Source of the DNA: Pseudoxanthomonas sp. SE1
GTDB taxonomy: Bacteria; Pseudomonadota; Gammaproteobacteria; Xanthomonadales; Xanthomonadaceae
Reading direction: 5' to 3'
NCBI RefSeq assembly: GCF_029542205.1
Contig: NZ_CP113783.1
Span: 1,355,001 to 1,419,000, forward strand
Length of the DNA stretch: 64,000 bases
Position 1 is the first letter of the stretch, and each line of letters starts with the position of its first letter. Positions 35,603 through 43,472 of this stretch are shown here, one piece after another. The notes under the pieces are model-generated. The model did not search any database. It saw nothing but the letters and a program-made list of their open reading frames with translations, and was not told where the DNA came from. The translations under genes and the position numbers were made by a program.

Positions 35603-36016
35603 TCAGCGCATCTTCGGCCTGCCTGAGCGACGCCCGCCCGTGGCCGCCTCGCGCAGCAGATGCCGGAACCGTGGGCATTCGAGGTGGCTGGGCGCGGAGC
35701 AGGCCGCAGCGTGGCGCAGTCCGTCGCGCATGGCAGTCAGGCGCAGGATCATCGCGTCCAGTTCCCGCGCCTTCGCGCGCAGGCTGCGGCGATCGATATC
35801 GGGCCGGCCGTCGGCGCCGAACATCGCGGCGATTTCGTCGAGCGAAAACCCAGCCGTTTGCCCCAGGGCGATCAGCGCCAGGCGTTCCAGCACGTCCGGA
35901 TCGAAGGTGCGGCGCAGGCCATGGCGTCCGATCGATGCGATCAGTCCTTTCTGCTCGTAGTAGCGCAGTGTGGATGCGGGTAAGCCGGACCGTTTCGCGA
36001 CCTCGCCGATGTCCAT
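35603..36016 (-). CDS. MerR-family transcriptional regulator
   Basis: 137 aa. N-terminal winged helix DIGEVAKRSGLPASTLRYYE followed by QKGLIASIGRHGLRRTF; a coiled-coil region DIDRRSLRAKARELDAMILR; and a C-terminal tail CSAPSHLECPRFRHLL with two Cys and a His that may bind metal or sense redox. Divergent from the DUF2938 gene across 99 bases that carry a direct repeat at 36028-36049, its probable operator. Confidence 0.88.
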   Translation of the reverse strand: MDIGEVAKRSGLPASTLRYYEQKGLIASIGRHGLRRTFDPDVLERLALIALGQTAGFSLDEIAAMFGADGRPDIDRRSLRAKARELDAMILRLTAMRDGLRHAAACSAPSHLECPRFRHLLREAATGGRRSGRPKMR

Positions 36017-36027
36017 CACGACCCCGC

Positions 36028-36049
36028 TTGACTTGAAGTTGACTTGAAG
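36028..36049. promoter_or_regulatory. 11-bp tandem direct repeat in the MerR/DUF2938 divergent promoter
   Basis: TTGACTTGAAG occurs twice without a gap, 11 bases before the MerR gene start and 67 before the DUF2938 gene. TTGACT also reads as a -35 box toward the right. The spacing of one helical turn suggests a regulator site on one face of the DNA. Confidence 0.6.
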
Positions 36050-36115
36050 TGGCATCGTGCACGCCATGGTCGTGCGGCGCAAGCGTGCGCCGCGCCTTCA
36101 ATCTGGGAGACCGCT

Positions 36116-36607
36116 ATGGATTACCTGACCTGCACGCTGCTCGTCGGCATCGGCGCCACGCTCGCGATGGATGCCTGGGGCCTGCTGCGACGCGCGCTCT
36201 TTGGCGTGCCTGTCGCCGACTATGCCCTGGTGGGCCGTTGGCTGGGCCACATGCGGGCGGGCCGTTTCCGCCATGACGCCATCGCCCGCAGCGCCTCCGT
36301 CCGCGGCGAACGGACGCTGGGCTGGTGTGCGCACTACCTGACCGGCATCGCCTTTGCTGGAGTGCTTCCCCTGGTCTGGGGTGTTGCGTGGCTGCGTGAC
36401 CCTACGCCGGGGCCGGCACTCCTGGTGGGACTGGTCACCGTCGCCGTTCCGTTCCTGCTGATGCAGCCCGGTATGGGCGCCGGCGTCGCGGCGTCCAGAA
36501 CGCCGCGTCCCGGCATCGCGCGTATGCACAGCCTGCTGAACCACCTGATGTTCGGCGCTGGGCTCTATCTGTCGGCGTTGCTCGTACGTCCGTTCTTTTC
36601 CTTCTGA
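36116..36607 (+). CDS. DUF2938 membrane protein
   Basis: 163 aa with about four hydrophobic helices. It opens MDYLTCTLLVGIGATLAMDA, the family start, and contains the conserved MHSLLNHLMFGAGLYLSALL near the end. GGGAGA precedes the ATG. It lies beside a MerR regulator and a DUF2798 gene. No activity is known for the family. Confidence 0.87.
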   Translation: MDYLTCTLLVGIGATLAMDAWGLLRRALFGVPVADYALVGRWLGHMRAGRFRHDAIARSASVRGERTLGWCAHYLTGIAFAGVLPLVWGVAWLRDPTPGPALLVGLVTVAVPFLLMQPGMGAGVAASRTPRPGIARMHSLLNHLMFGAGLYLSALLVRPFFSF

Positions 36608-36633
36608 TCCCATTCTTCCAACAGAAGTCCTGC

Positions 36634-36858
36634 ATGCGTATTCCCGCCCGTTTCGCGCCGTTGCTGTTCGGTGCGCTGCTGTCCGCCATCATGGTGTCGT
36701 TGGTGTCCGCGTTCGTGCTGCTGGTCAACCAGGGGCTGCACGCGGGCTTCCTGGCAATCTGGGCGCGCAGCTGTGCCACGACGTGGCCGGTGGCCTTCGT
36801 CGCCGTCACCCTGCTGGCGCCGTGGGTGCGTCGGATCGTCGCGAGGCTGACGGCCTGA
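36634..36858 (+). CDS. DUF2798 small membrane protein
   Basis: 74 aa with two helices: ARFAPLLFGALLSAIMVSLV and the second around TWPVAFVAVTLLAPWVRR. The pattern and length are those of DUF2798. It follows the DUF2938 gene after 26 bases in the same direction and is probably cotranscribed and under the same MerR regulator. Confidence 0.82.
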   Translation: MRIPARFAPLLFGALLSAIMVSLVSAFVLLVNQGLHAGFLAIWARSCATTWPVAFVAVTLLAPWVRRIVARLTA

Positions 36859-36882
36859 TTCTTCAGCGGGTGAAGGCCGCCA

Positions 36883-37305
36883 TCAGGCCGCGCGCTGTCC
36901 CCGTGCCGCCAACCGATGCCCCAGCCACGCCATCGGCAGGTAGGCGAACACCAGGTCCACCACGGTGAACCAGGGCGGTGAGGGCAGCATGGCGACGGCT
37001 GCGATGCCGCCCATCAGGAAGCAGGCGCCGACCACCCACGCCGGGCCGCGCGTGCGCCCGGGTGTCGCGAGCGTGGCGACGAAGGCCCCCACCAGCGTGC
37101 CGACCGCATGGGCCAGGAAGGGGAACAGGAAATGCTTCGGTTCGAACAGCGGCATCGCCGCCTTCAGGCCTTCCGTGGTGGTGGTATCGACACCTGCCGG
37201 CAGCGGAATGACATGCCCGCTGAGCATGACCAGCCCCATGTTGACGATGCTGCCGACGAACAGCCCGGCGATGACCGCCAGGATCAAACGGATCACACGC
37301 TTCAT
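36883..37305 (-). CDS. small inner-membrane protein
   Basis: 140 aa with four hydrophobic segments: RLILAVIAGLFVGSIVNMGL, HFLFPFLAHAVGTLVGAFVA, WVVGACFLMGGIAAVAML and WFTVVDLVFAYLPMAWLG. GGAGG precedes the ATG at 37305. It is coupled by ATGA to the gene upstream. It resembles uncharacterised DoxX-neighbour-type four-helix proteins but no domain is assigned. Confidence 0.75.
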   Translation of the reverse strand: MKRVIRLILAVIAGLFVGSIVNMGLVMLSGHVIPLPAGVDTTTTEGLKAAMPLFEPKHFLFPFLAHAVGTLVGAFVATLATPGRTRGPAWVVGACFLMGGIAAVAMLPSPPWFTVVDLVFAYLPMAWLGHRLAARGQRAA

Positions 37306-37868
37306 GACAACCTCCGGCAAGGATGCGAGGGATTGCCGGTCGGCGTGGGGCCGGCCGTGGCTGGGGCGACTATAGCCGAGCCTGTCCTGGTCATGGGACA
37401 TGCGTGTGGACGTCGGCGTTGACGCCACTTCCCTGGGGGCGCCAGCGTCACCACGCGAATCCTTCCTTCCAGTCGCTCCGCGGCAGCCACGTCGTCTGGT
37501 CCGTCGATGCTGCCTGACGCCACGCTGCGCGCCACCATCGGTTCGATGTCCGAGAACCGCATCGCGCGCGCGCCGATCCTGGCGCCGATCAGGTTGTTGT
37601 GGATGTCCATGGCGTTGGAGCGCCTGCCGCGCCGTTCCATCACGCCGTTGACCAGGCCGACAGCGCGCGCATCGAGCGTGTAGGCCACCACGGCGCTGGC
37701 GAGCGTGTGCCGGTAAGCATCCAGCGGACCGTGGCGGCCACCCGGGAGCGGGCTTTGCAGGACGTGGGACCAGGTGTAGGTCAGGACGAAGGCGGGGTAG
37801 GCTGTCAGGAGCATTCCAATCAGTACGAGCCCGGTCCGCCACCGACGTTTTCGTTTCAGCGGCTGCAT
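37302..37868 (-). CDS. membrane-anchored hypothetical protein
   Basis: 188 aa. One transmembrane helix (TGLVLIGMLLTAYPAFVLTY) near the N-terminus, then DAYRHTLASAVVAYTLDARA and SNAMDIHNNLIGARIGARAM, a conserved block found in small proteins of unknown function that keep His residues in a helix. The start at 37868 has CGGAG at a good distance; an ATG at 37904 is less likely. It ends by ATGA overlap with the next gene, which supports the whole frame although the last 60 residues look unstructured. Confidence 0.68.
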   Translation of the reverse strand: MQPLKRKRRWRTGLVLIGMLLTAYPAFVLTYTWSHVLQSPLPGGRHGPLDAYRHTLASAVVAYTLDARAVGLVNGVMERRGRRSNAMDIHNNLIGARIGARAMRFSDIEPMVARSVASGSIDGPDDVAAAERLEGRIRVVTLAPPGKWRQRRRPHACPMTRTGSAIVAPATAGPTPTGNPSHPCRRLS

Positions 37869-37893
37869 CGGCACTCCGGAAGGCGTCGCCGCA

Positions 37894-38277
37894 TCAAAGG
37901 CCATGCGGCTCGACCACCACCGCTGTGCCGTAGCACAGCACTTCGGTCAGGCCGGCCATCACGTCGGTGGCGTCGTAGCGGACGGCGATGATCGCGTTGG
38001 CGCCCAACTGGCGCGCGTGCTGCAGCATGTCGCGGTAGGTCTCGTCGCGGGCCTGCTCGCACAGTTCGGTATAGATGGTGATGTTGCCGCCGAACAGCGA
38101 CTGCAATCCGCCCAGGAAATTACCGACGATCGAGCGCGACCGTACCGTGATGCCGCGCACCAGGCCCAGATTGCGGACGATGCGGTAGTCCGGCAGTTCC
38201 AGTGCCGTGGTGACCATGGCGTCGTTCAGGGGTGAAGCCGCCGGACGCGTTGCCGGGGAGTTGTAGGGATCCGTCAC
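37894..38277 (-). CDS. YbjQ family (UPF0145) protein
   Basis: 127 aa from a GTG at 38277 preceded by AGGAAG; a later ATG (38217) would give the compact 107 aa form. VTTALELPDYRIVRNLGLV, VRGITVRSRS and GANAIIAVRYDATD mark the family of small pentameric beta-proteins. The role is unknown. It is the upstream member of the minus-strand trio ending at 36883. Confidence 0.85.
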   Translation of the reverse strand: MTDPYNSPATRPAASPLNDAMVTTALELPDYRIVRNLGLVRGITVRSRSIVGNFLGGLQSLFGGNITIYTELCEQARDETYRDMLQHARQLGANAIIAVRYDATDVMAGLTEVLCYGTAVVVEPHGL

Positions 38278-38419
38278 GCGTTCTTCCTGTGGTGGTGCCG
38301 GGCGCCGGATGCCGGTGGCACGGGTCGGGGTCGGCGGATCGGGACCCATCCCCGCTCAAGTCCAGTTCCAGTTTCCGCTGGCATCGGATCGTTGTCGGGC
38401 GGTCGATTTCTTCGAAAGA

Positions 38420-38890
38420 TCATGCATTCGCACCCTCCGCGGTGGAAAACAGCTTGAAGAAGTAGCCGGCCTCGTGCCAGTGCGGATCGGCATGCATCCG
38501 ATACTCCCACGGCCTGGTGTGCGGCTTGTTGGCGAGTATGGATTGCAGGGTATCGTTCGCCTGTTCGGGGTCGTGCACTCGGAAGGACAACTGCCTGAGG
38601 CCGCCCCAAGTGCTGCGCGCCAGGAATAGTGCGTTGTTGCCCTCGATGGCCTTTTCGATGCTGTCGCCGATCTCGAAGAGAAGCGCGCTTTCTTCCGGGG
38701 TCGGCATGCCCTGGTCGGCGAGATGCGTGGCGTGGATGCTGATCTCGAGGTGCCAGGGGAATATGTCCAGATGCAGGAACGTCAACAACGCGTCATTGAC
38801 GACAATGACTTCTGGAAGATCGCTGCGCATGGCGTCGAAGAGCGTGTAGTGCGCTTCCGGGAGAACGATGCGGACGTACTGGTCTGCCAT
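38420..38890 (-). CDS. DUF695-like protein
   Basis: 156 aa cytoplasmic protein with no signal or membrane segment. FPWHLEISIHATHLADQGMP followed by TPEESALLFEIGDSIEKAI is the characteristic DUF695 pattern, and the C-terminal half (VHDPEQANDTLQSILANKP) continues to HWHEAGYFFKLF. It starts at the first ATG. Function unknown. Confidence 0.65.
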   Translation of the reverse strand: MADQYVRIVLPEAHYTLFDAMRSDLPEVIVVNDALLTFLHLDIFPWHLEISIHATHLADQGMPTPEESALLFEIGDSIEKAIEGNNALFLARSTWGGLRQLSFRVHDPEQANDTLQSILANKPHTRPWEYRMHADPHWHEAGYFFKLFSTAEGANA

Positions 38891-38950
38891 GGATGCCGGA
38901 CACCTCGATCACGTCATGGACTGCATTCTGACAGGGACGATGAGGCGAGG

Positions 38951-39328
38951 TCAGGATGAAACCAGCGATTGCGCGGCGCCATTGCTGGCGCCTATCTCGC
39001 CGATGGTCGCGAGATCGATTCCCTCGATGCACGCCAGGTTGTATCCGTATTCTGTCGGGACGCTGCGGCGTCGGTGATGCGTGTAGATGCCACAGAGGCT
39101 GCAGAAATAGTGCCTGGCGATCTTCGTGTTCCACTGGTACACGCTGAGCTTGTCCTCGCCGCGCGTGATGCGCAATCGGTCCAGGGTGACGCCCGCCATG
39201 ATGGCGCCCCGGCGACTGCACATTGAGCAGTTGCAACGGCGTATGTTCTCGTGGCCATTGACCAGGTCCACCTCGAACTCGACCGCCTTGCAATGGCAGG
39301 TTCCTTTGACGGTCTGCGGGGTGATCAC
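38951..39328 (-). CDS. GFA family zinc protein (glutathione-dependent formaldehyde-activating type)
   Basis: 125 aa from a GTG at 39328 with GAGGA seven bases upstream; an ATG at 39403 would add 25 non-conserved residues. Zinc ligands: GTCHCKAVEFEV, RRCNCSMCSRRGAIM and YFCSLCGIYTHH, two CxxC-type clusters usual for GFA proteins. Most members are of unknown substrate despite the name. It stands alone. Confidence 0.85.
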   Translation of the reverse strand: MITPQTVKGTCHCKAVEFEVDLVNGHENIRRCNCSMCSRRGAIMAGVTLDRLRITRGEDKLSVYQWNTKIARHYFCSLCGIYTHHRRRSVPTEYGYNLACIEGIDLATIGEIGASNGAAQSLVSS

Positions 39329-39427
39329 CGGTACGTCCTCGTTGTGGTCTGGCCGGAGGATCGGCCGTGATGGAAGATCATATGTGTGAGCGCCCGCCGG
39401 CATGCAATCTCGACGAGAGGGGCTGTC

Positions 39428-40396
39428 TCACGGCACGCGCTCGCCGCGCGCAGCGGTGAACAATGCGTACCATGCTTCCCGGCTCAGCTCGACGCCGTCG
39501 GCGGCGCAGCAGGCCGCCAGGCGAACCGGGTCGGTGGTGCCGACGATGGGTTGGATGCCGGCGGGGTGGCGCAGCAGCCAGGCGAGTTGGATCGCTTCCG
39601 GCGTGACGCCTTTCTCTTCCGCCAGATGGCGAAGCAGCTGGGACGTCTGGCGGATCACCGGATCGGCGAACTCCGAGGCCGTTGCGAACTTGCCGCCGGC
39701 CAGCGGCGACCACGCCTGCACGCGGATATCGTGCAGGCGGCAGTAGTCCAGCGTGCCGGCTGCTGCCGCATAGGCATGGCCGGTGGTGTTGGTGACCACG
39801 CCGTCGTCGATCAGGTGATGGTGCAGCAGGCTGACTTCCAGCTGATTGGCCATCAGTGGCTGCCGCACATGCCTGCGCAGCAGCGCGATCTGTCCGGCGG
39901 TGTGGTTGCTCACGCCGAAATGGCGCACCTTGCCGGCGGCATGCAGGTCGTCGAACGCGCGTGCGACCTCTTCCGGCTCCACCAGCGCATCCGGACGGTG
40001 CAGCAGCAGGACATCCAGGTGCTCCACGCCCAGTCGCGTGAGGCTGCCATGGACGGATGCGACGATGTGCGCATGACTGGAATCGTAGCGTCCCGGGGTG
40101 CCCGCCGGATCGTCGGCGAAGCGGATGCCGCACTTCGACTGCAGCACCATGCGCTGGCGCAGGCCGGGTGAGGCACGCAGCACGTCGCCGAACACCTGTT
40201 CGGACTTGCCGCGGGCATAGATGTCGGCATGGTCGAACAGGGTGATGCCATGGGCCAGCGCGGTTTCGACCAGGCGCTGCGCCAGGCGGCGCTCGTCGGC
40301 GGTCACGGGCGTGCTGTCCCACGCACGACTCAACTGCATGCAGCCGTAGGCGATGCGGGATACCGGCAGGTCCTGGGCGAGGAAAATGGTCTTCAT
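39428..40396 (-). CDS. aldo/keto reductase (YdhF-like)
   Basis: 322 aa NADPH-dependent oxidoreductase with the AKR triose-barrel pattern: FDHADIYARGKSEQVFGDVL (catalytic Asp and Tyr), VLQSKCGIRF (Lys), LDVLLLHRPDALVEPEEVAR (His) and ILPIVGTTDP-like IQPIVGTTDPVRLAA at the cofactor end. The overall order matches E. coli YdhF. Substrate unknown. Confidence 0.9.
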   Translation of the reverse strand: MKTIFLAQDLPVSRIAYGCMQLSRAWDSTPVTADERRLAQRLVETALAHGITLFDHADIYARGKSEQVFGDVLRASPGLRQRMVLQSKCGIRFADDPAGTPGRYDSSHAHIVASVHGSLTRLGVEHLDVLLLHRPDALVEPEEVARAFDDLHAAGKVRHFGVSNHTAGQIALLRRHVRQPLMANQLEVSLLHHHLIDDGVVTNTTGHAYAAAAGTLDYCRLHDIRVQAWSPLAGGKFATASEFADPVIRQTSQLLRHLAEEKGVTPEAIQLAWLLRHPAGIQPIVGTTDPVRLAACCAADGVELSREAWYALFTAARGERVP

Positions 40397-40447
40397 CGTG
40401 TGCGTGCGAAGGGGGGAAGCGGCATCATGCCAGAGCGTCGTCGCGCT

Positions 40448-41704
40448 TCAGTTGCGTTGACGCTCGGCGATGAGTTTCTGCGAGAGCGCCTCGACCTCCA
40501 ATGGTCGCGCCAGGTAATAGCCCTGCACATCATCCACACCCAGCGCCTGCAATGCGGCCAGTTCCGAGGCCGTCTCCACGCCTTCGGCGACCACGCGGGA
40601 CTGCGTCTGGCGTGCGAACTCGATCAGTGCCGCGGCCAGCGCTCGCCGCGGTGAATCGGTGTCGATGCCTCGCGTGAGGGTCAGGTCCAGCTTGATGATG
40701 TCCGGATGGATGGCCAGCACGTGCCGCATGCTGGCGTAGCCCGCGCCGGCGTCGTCCACCGCCACGCGCACGCCGGCCTCGCGGAGCGGCGCCAGCCGTT
40801 CGTTGAGCAGCGTGTAGTCGTCGACCAGCGAATGTTCGGTGATTTCCAGCACCACGCGATGCGGGTCCAGATCGTCGATATAGCCGTCGATACCGCCGCT
40901 GATGACGGTCTGCGGCGAGACGTTCAAGGCCACGTAGAAATCGCCCTGGACATCGCGGAGCCCATCCAATGCCGAGAGGATGGCATTCAGTTCCAGGCGC
41001 ACGCCCAGGCCGATCTCGCTGGCTTCGGCGAACCACACGTCCGGCGGGCGGCGCGGTTCCAGGTCGAAGCGCGACAGGCACTCCACGCCGATGATGCGGC
41101 GTTCGCTGCTGCGGTATATGGGCTGGTACACCATGTGCGGTTGGCCCAGCTCCAGCACCGAGGTGATGCGCTCCACCTTCTCCTCGTGTTCCTGCACGGC
41201 GTGCAGGTCGCCGTCGATCTGGTAGGCCAGCAGGTCGGCGAAGGCGCGCATCATGTGCAGGTCGCGCTGGCCCAGCGAGAGGTTGGGCGACAGGCTGAAG
41301 CAGCAGAAGGTGCCGTAGATGCGTCCGTCGCGCAGCTGGATGGGGACGCTGATGTGCGCGCCGATCGGAAGGTCGCGCGTTTCGGGCACGCGTTCCAGCA
41401 GGGGAATGGCGGCGGTGTCGGGAATCAGCTGCGGGATGCTGCCTTCGACCACCCGCATGCAGTAGCCCTCGTCGAGCGGGCTGGAATCGCCGGGCAGGAT
41501 GGGCGCGCGGTCGAGCCGGGTGGCGACATGACGGAACACGCGGTGGCTGCCGTGGAACTCGCTGACGAAGGCCACGTCCATGTCGAGGTGGCGGCGGACG
41601 GCATCCAGCAGGCGATCCACATTGCGGCCGATGGCGATGGCTCCCGGTCCGCCTTCAAGCCATGCGTCCGTCAACGCAGCTTCGGGCACTCCTCGATCGA
41701 TCAC
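40448..41704 (-). CDS. GAF-EAL cyclic-di-GMP phosphodiesterase
   Basis: 418 aa. N-terminal GAF-type sensor (about 20-170; IGAHISVPIQLRDGRIYGTF), then an EAL domain: GVECLSRFD in place of EAL, ALNVSPQ, VVLEITEHS, VAVDDAGAGYASMRH, DIIKLDLTLTRGID, VVAEGVETASELA and GVDDVQGYYLARPLEV. The metal-binding acids and the catalytic Glu of AEGVET are kept, so hydrolysis of c-di-GMP to pGpG is expected, although the ECL variant makes this less certain. A GTG at 41704 follows GGAGGAA. No GGDEF domain. The sensor's ligand is unknown. Confidence 0.9.
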   Translation of the reverse strand: MIDRGVPEAALTDAWLEGGPGAIAIGRNVDRLLDAVRRHLDMDVAFVSEFHGSHRVFRHVATRLDRAPILPGDSSPLDEGYCMRVVEGSIPQLIPDTAAIPLLERVPETRDLPIGAHISVPIQLRDGRIYGTFCCFSLSPNLSLGQRDLHMMRAFADLLAYQIDGDLHAVQEHEEKVERITSVLELGQPHMVYQPIYRSSERRIIGVECLSRFDLEPRRPPDVWFAEASEIGLGVRLELNAILSALDGLRDVQGDFYVALNVSPQTVISGGIDGYIDDLDPHRVVLEITEHSLVDDYTLLNERLAPLREAGVRVAVDDAGAGYASMRHVLAIHPDIIKLDLTLTRGIDTDSPRRALAAALIEFARQTQSRVVAEGVETASELAALQALGVDDVQGYYLARPLEVEALSQKLIAERQRN

Positions 41705-41871
41705 GGCTTCCTCCTGAATGCACGTACGCGACGAATCCTCGGCCTTCGGACACGCTCCCGCCGCAAGGGCGCACGGGAGGATGGCGTGGAGGAGTGGGGA
41801 TGGGCCACGCCGCGGATCCGGGGCGGGTCCGAGTGTAACCTCAAGTCACACGGCAGGGGTGCGTGGGCCTT

Positions 41872-43401
41872 TCACGCCACGAAGGGCTTGAACGCCACGC
41901 CCAGGCCCTGCATGTCTTCGGGCTCGCCGACCAGGTCCGAGCGCAGCAGCGGGCGTGCGTCGATCCATTTCTTGCTGACCACCAGGTCGAGACGGTCGCC
42001 GTTCGCGGTCAGGTCCAGGCGCGGGATGGCTTCGGCATCGTGCGAGCGATGCAGCAGCACCGCCAGCCGCAGCAGCGCAGCCTTGCGCTTGGCGCTCAGC
42101 AGCAGGCGGTCGGGCAGGGCATCGAAGGCCATTTTCGGCACGCCACGCCGGTGGGTGCGCACCAGCGCGGACAACACCTGCTGCTCCTGGCGCGAGAAGC
42201 CTTCGATGTCGGAATGCTCCAGCAGGTAAGCCCCGTGCACGTGGTACTGGCTGTGCGCGATGGCCAGGCCGATCTCGTGCAGGCGCGCGGCCCAGCCGAG
42301 CATCCGCGCGTCGTCGTCGTCCAGACTCCAGCTCTGCTCCACCTGTTCGAACAGGCGCATCGCGGTGGCTTCCACGCGCGCGGCCTGGAATTCGTCGATG
42401 CCGTAACGCTGCATCAGCGCCGCCGTGGAAAGGTCGCGCGGATCGTTGTCGCTGCCGCGGCCCAGCATGTCGAACAGGATGCCTTCGCGCATGGCGGCCT
42501 TGCTGACCATCAGGCGCTGCAGTCCCAGCGCTTCGAAGGCCGCCTCCAGCACCAGGACGCCACCGGCGATGATCGGTCGGCGGTCGCTGGACAGGCCGGG
42601 CAGGTCGATGTCCTCGATGCGGTCTGCCTGCAGCAGCTTGTCGCGCACCTGTGGCAGCGCTTCGGCGGTCACCGCGCCCTTGGTCAGCTTCATCGCCGCG
42701 CAGATGTCGCCGATGGCCTTGTTGGTGCCGGATGAGCCGATGGCTTCCTGCCAGCCCAGGTTGCGGTACAGGCCGGCGAACTGCTGGAACTCGGCGCCGA
42801 TCTCGGTGAGCGCTTCCTTCCAGCGCTTGCGCGACAGCTTGCCACCGGGGAAGAAGCGCCGTGTGCTGGCGATGCAGCCCGCCTGGAGGCTTTCGCGTTC
42901 CAGCGTTTCGAAGCCACGGCCGATGATGAATTCCGTCGAGCCACCGCCGATGTCGATCACCAGCCGGCGCTGGCTGGATTTCGGCGGCTGCGCGTGCGCG
43001 ACGCCGAGGTAGATCAGGCGCGCTTCTTCGCGGCCCGACACCACTTCGATGGGTTTGCCGAGTGCGGCTTCCGCAGCGACCAGGAAATCCTGCGGGTCGC
43101 GCAGTTGCCGCACGGTATTGGTGGCCAGCGCGCGCACACGCGCGGCGGGGATGTCGCGGATGCGCTGGCCGAAGCGCGACAGGCAATCGAGGGCACGCTG
43201 GCGGGCCGCGGCGGACAGTCCGCCCTTCCCGTCCAGGCCGTCCGCCATGCGCACGGTCTCGCGCAGCCGGTCCACCACGCGCAGCTGCCCCAGCAGTGAG
43301 CGCGCCACCACCATGTGGAAGCTGTTGGAGCCCAGGTCGATCGCGGCCAGCAGGTCCCCGTCCTGGAGCGGCGGGGAGGTGGAGGAGGTCAGGGGCGCCA
43401 T
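41872..43401 (-). CDS. ppx: exopolyphosphatase
   Basis: 509 aa Ppx/GppA phosphatase that removes terminal phosphate from polyphosphate. LAAIDLGSNSFHMVVA and VIDIGGGSTEFIIGRG are the two ATPase-fold phosphate loops; SGREEARLIYLGV is the catalytic Glu region. A C-terminal HD-like domain contains RLHEIGLAIAHSQYHVHGAY. Convergent with nothing; it is downstream of ppk on the same strand with a 71-base gap, so both enzymes of polyphosphate turnover sit together. Confidence 0.93.
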   Translation of the reverse strand: MAPLTSSTSPPLQDGDLLAAIDLGSNSFHMVVARSLLGQLRVVDRLRETVRMADGLDGKGGLSAAARQRALDCLSRFGQRIRDIPAARVRALATNTVRQLRDPQDFLVAAEAALGKPIEVVSGREEARLIYLGVAHAQPPKSSQRRLVIDIGGGSTEFIIGRGFETLERESLQAGCIASTRRFFPGGKLSRKRWKEALTEIGAEFQQFAGLYRNLGWQEAIGSSGTNKAIGDICAAMKLTKGAVTAEALPQVRDKLLQADRIEDIDLPGLSSDRRPIIAGGVLVLEAAFEALGLQRLMVSKAAMREGILFDMLGRGSDNDPRDLSTAALMQRYGIDEFQAARVEATAMRLFEQVEQSWSLDDDDARMLGWAARLHEIGLAIAHSQYHVHGAYLLEHSDIEGFSRQEQQVLSALVRTHRRGVPKMAFDALPDRLLLSAKRKAALLRLAVLLHRSHDAEAIPRLDLTANGDRLDLVVSKKWIDARPLLRSDLVGEPEDMQGLGVAFKPFVA

Positions 43402-43472
43402 GCGATCAGTTTAACGGGTGCGGGCATGCAATGTGTCGACGCGATGGTGCGACGCAGGCGAGCGTTGTCGCC

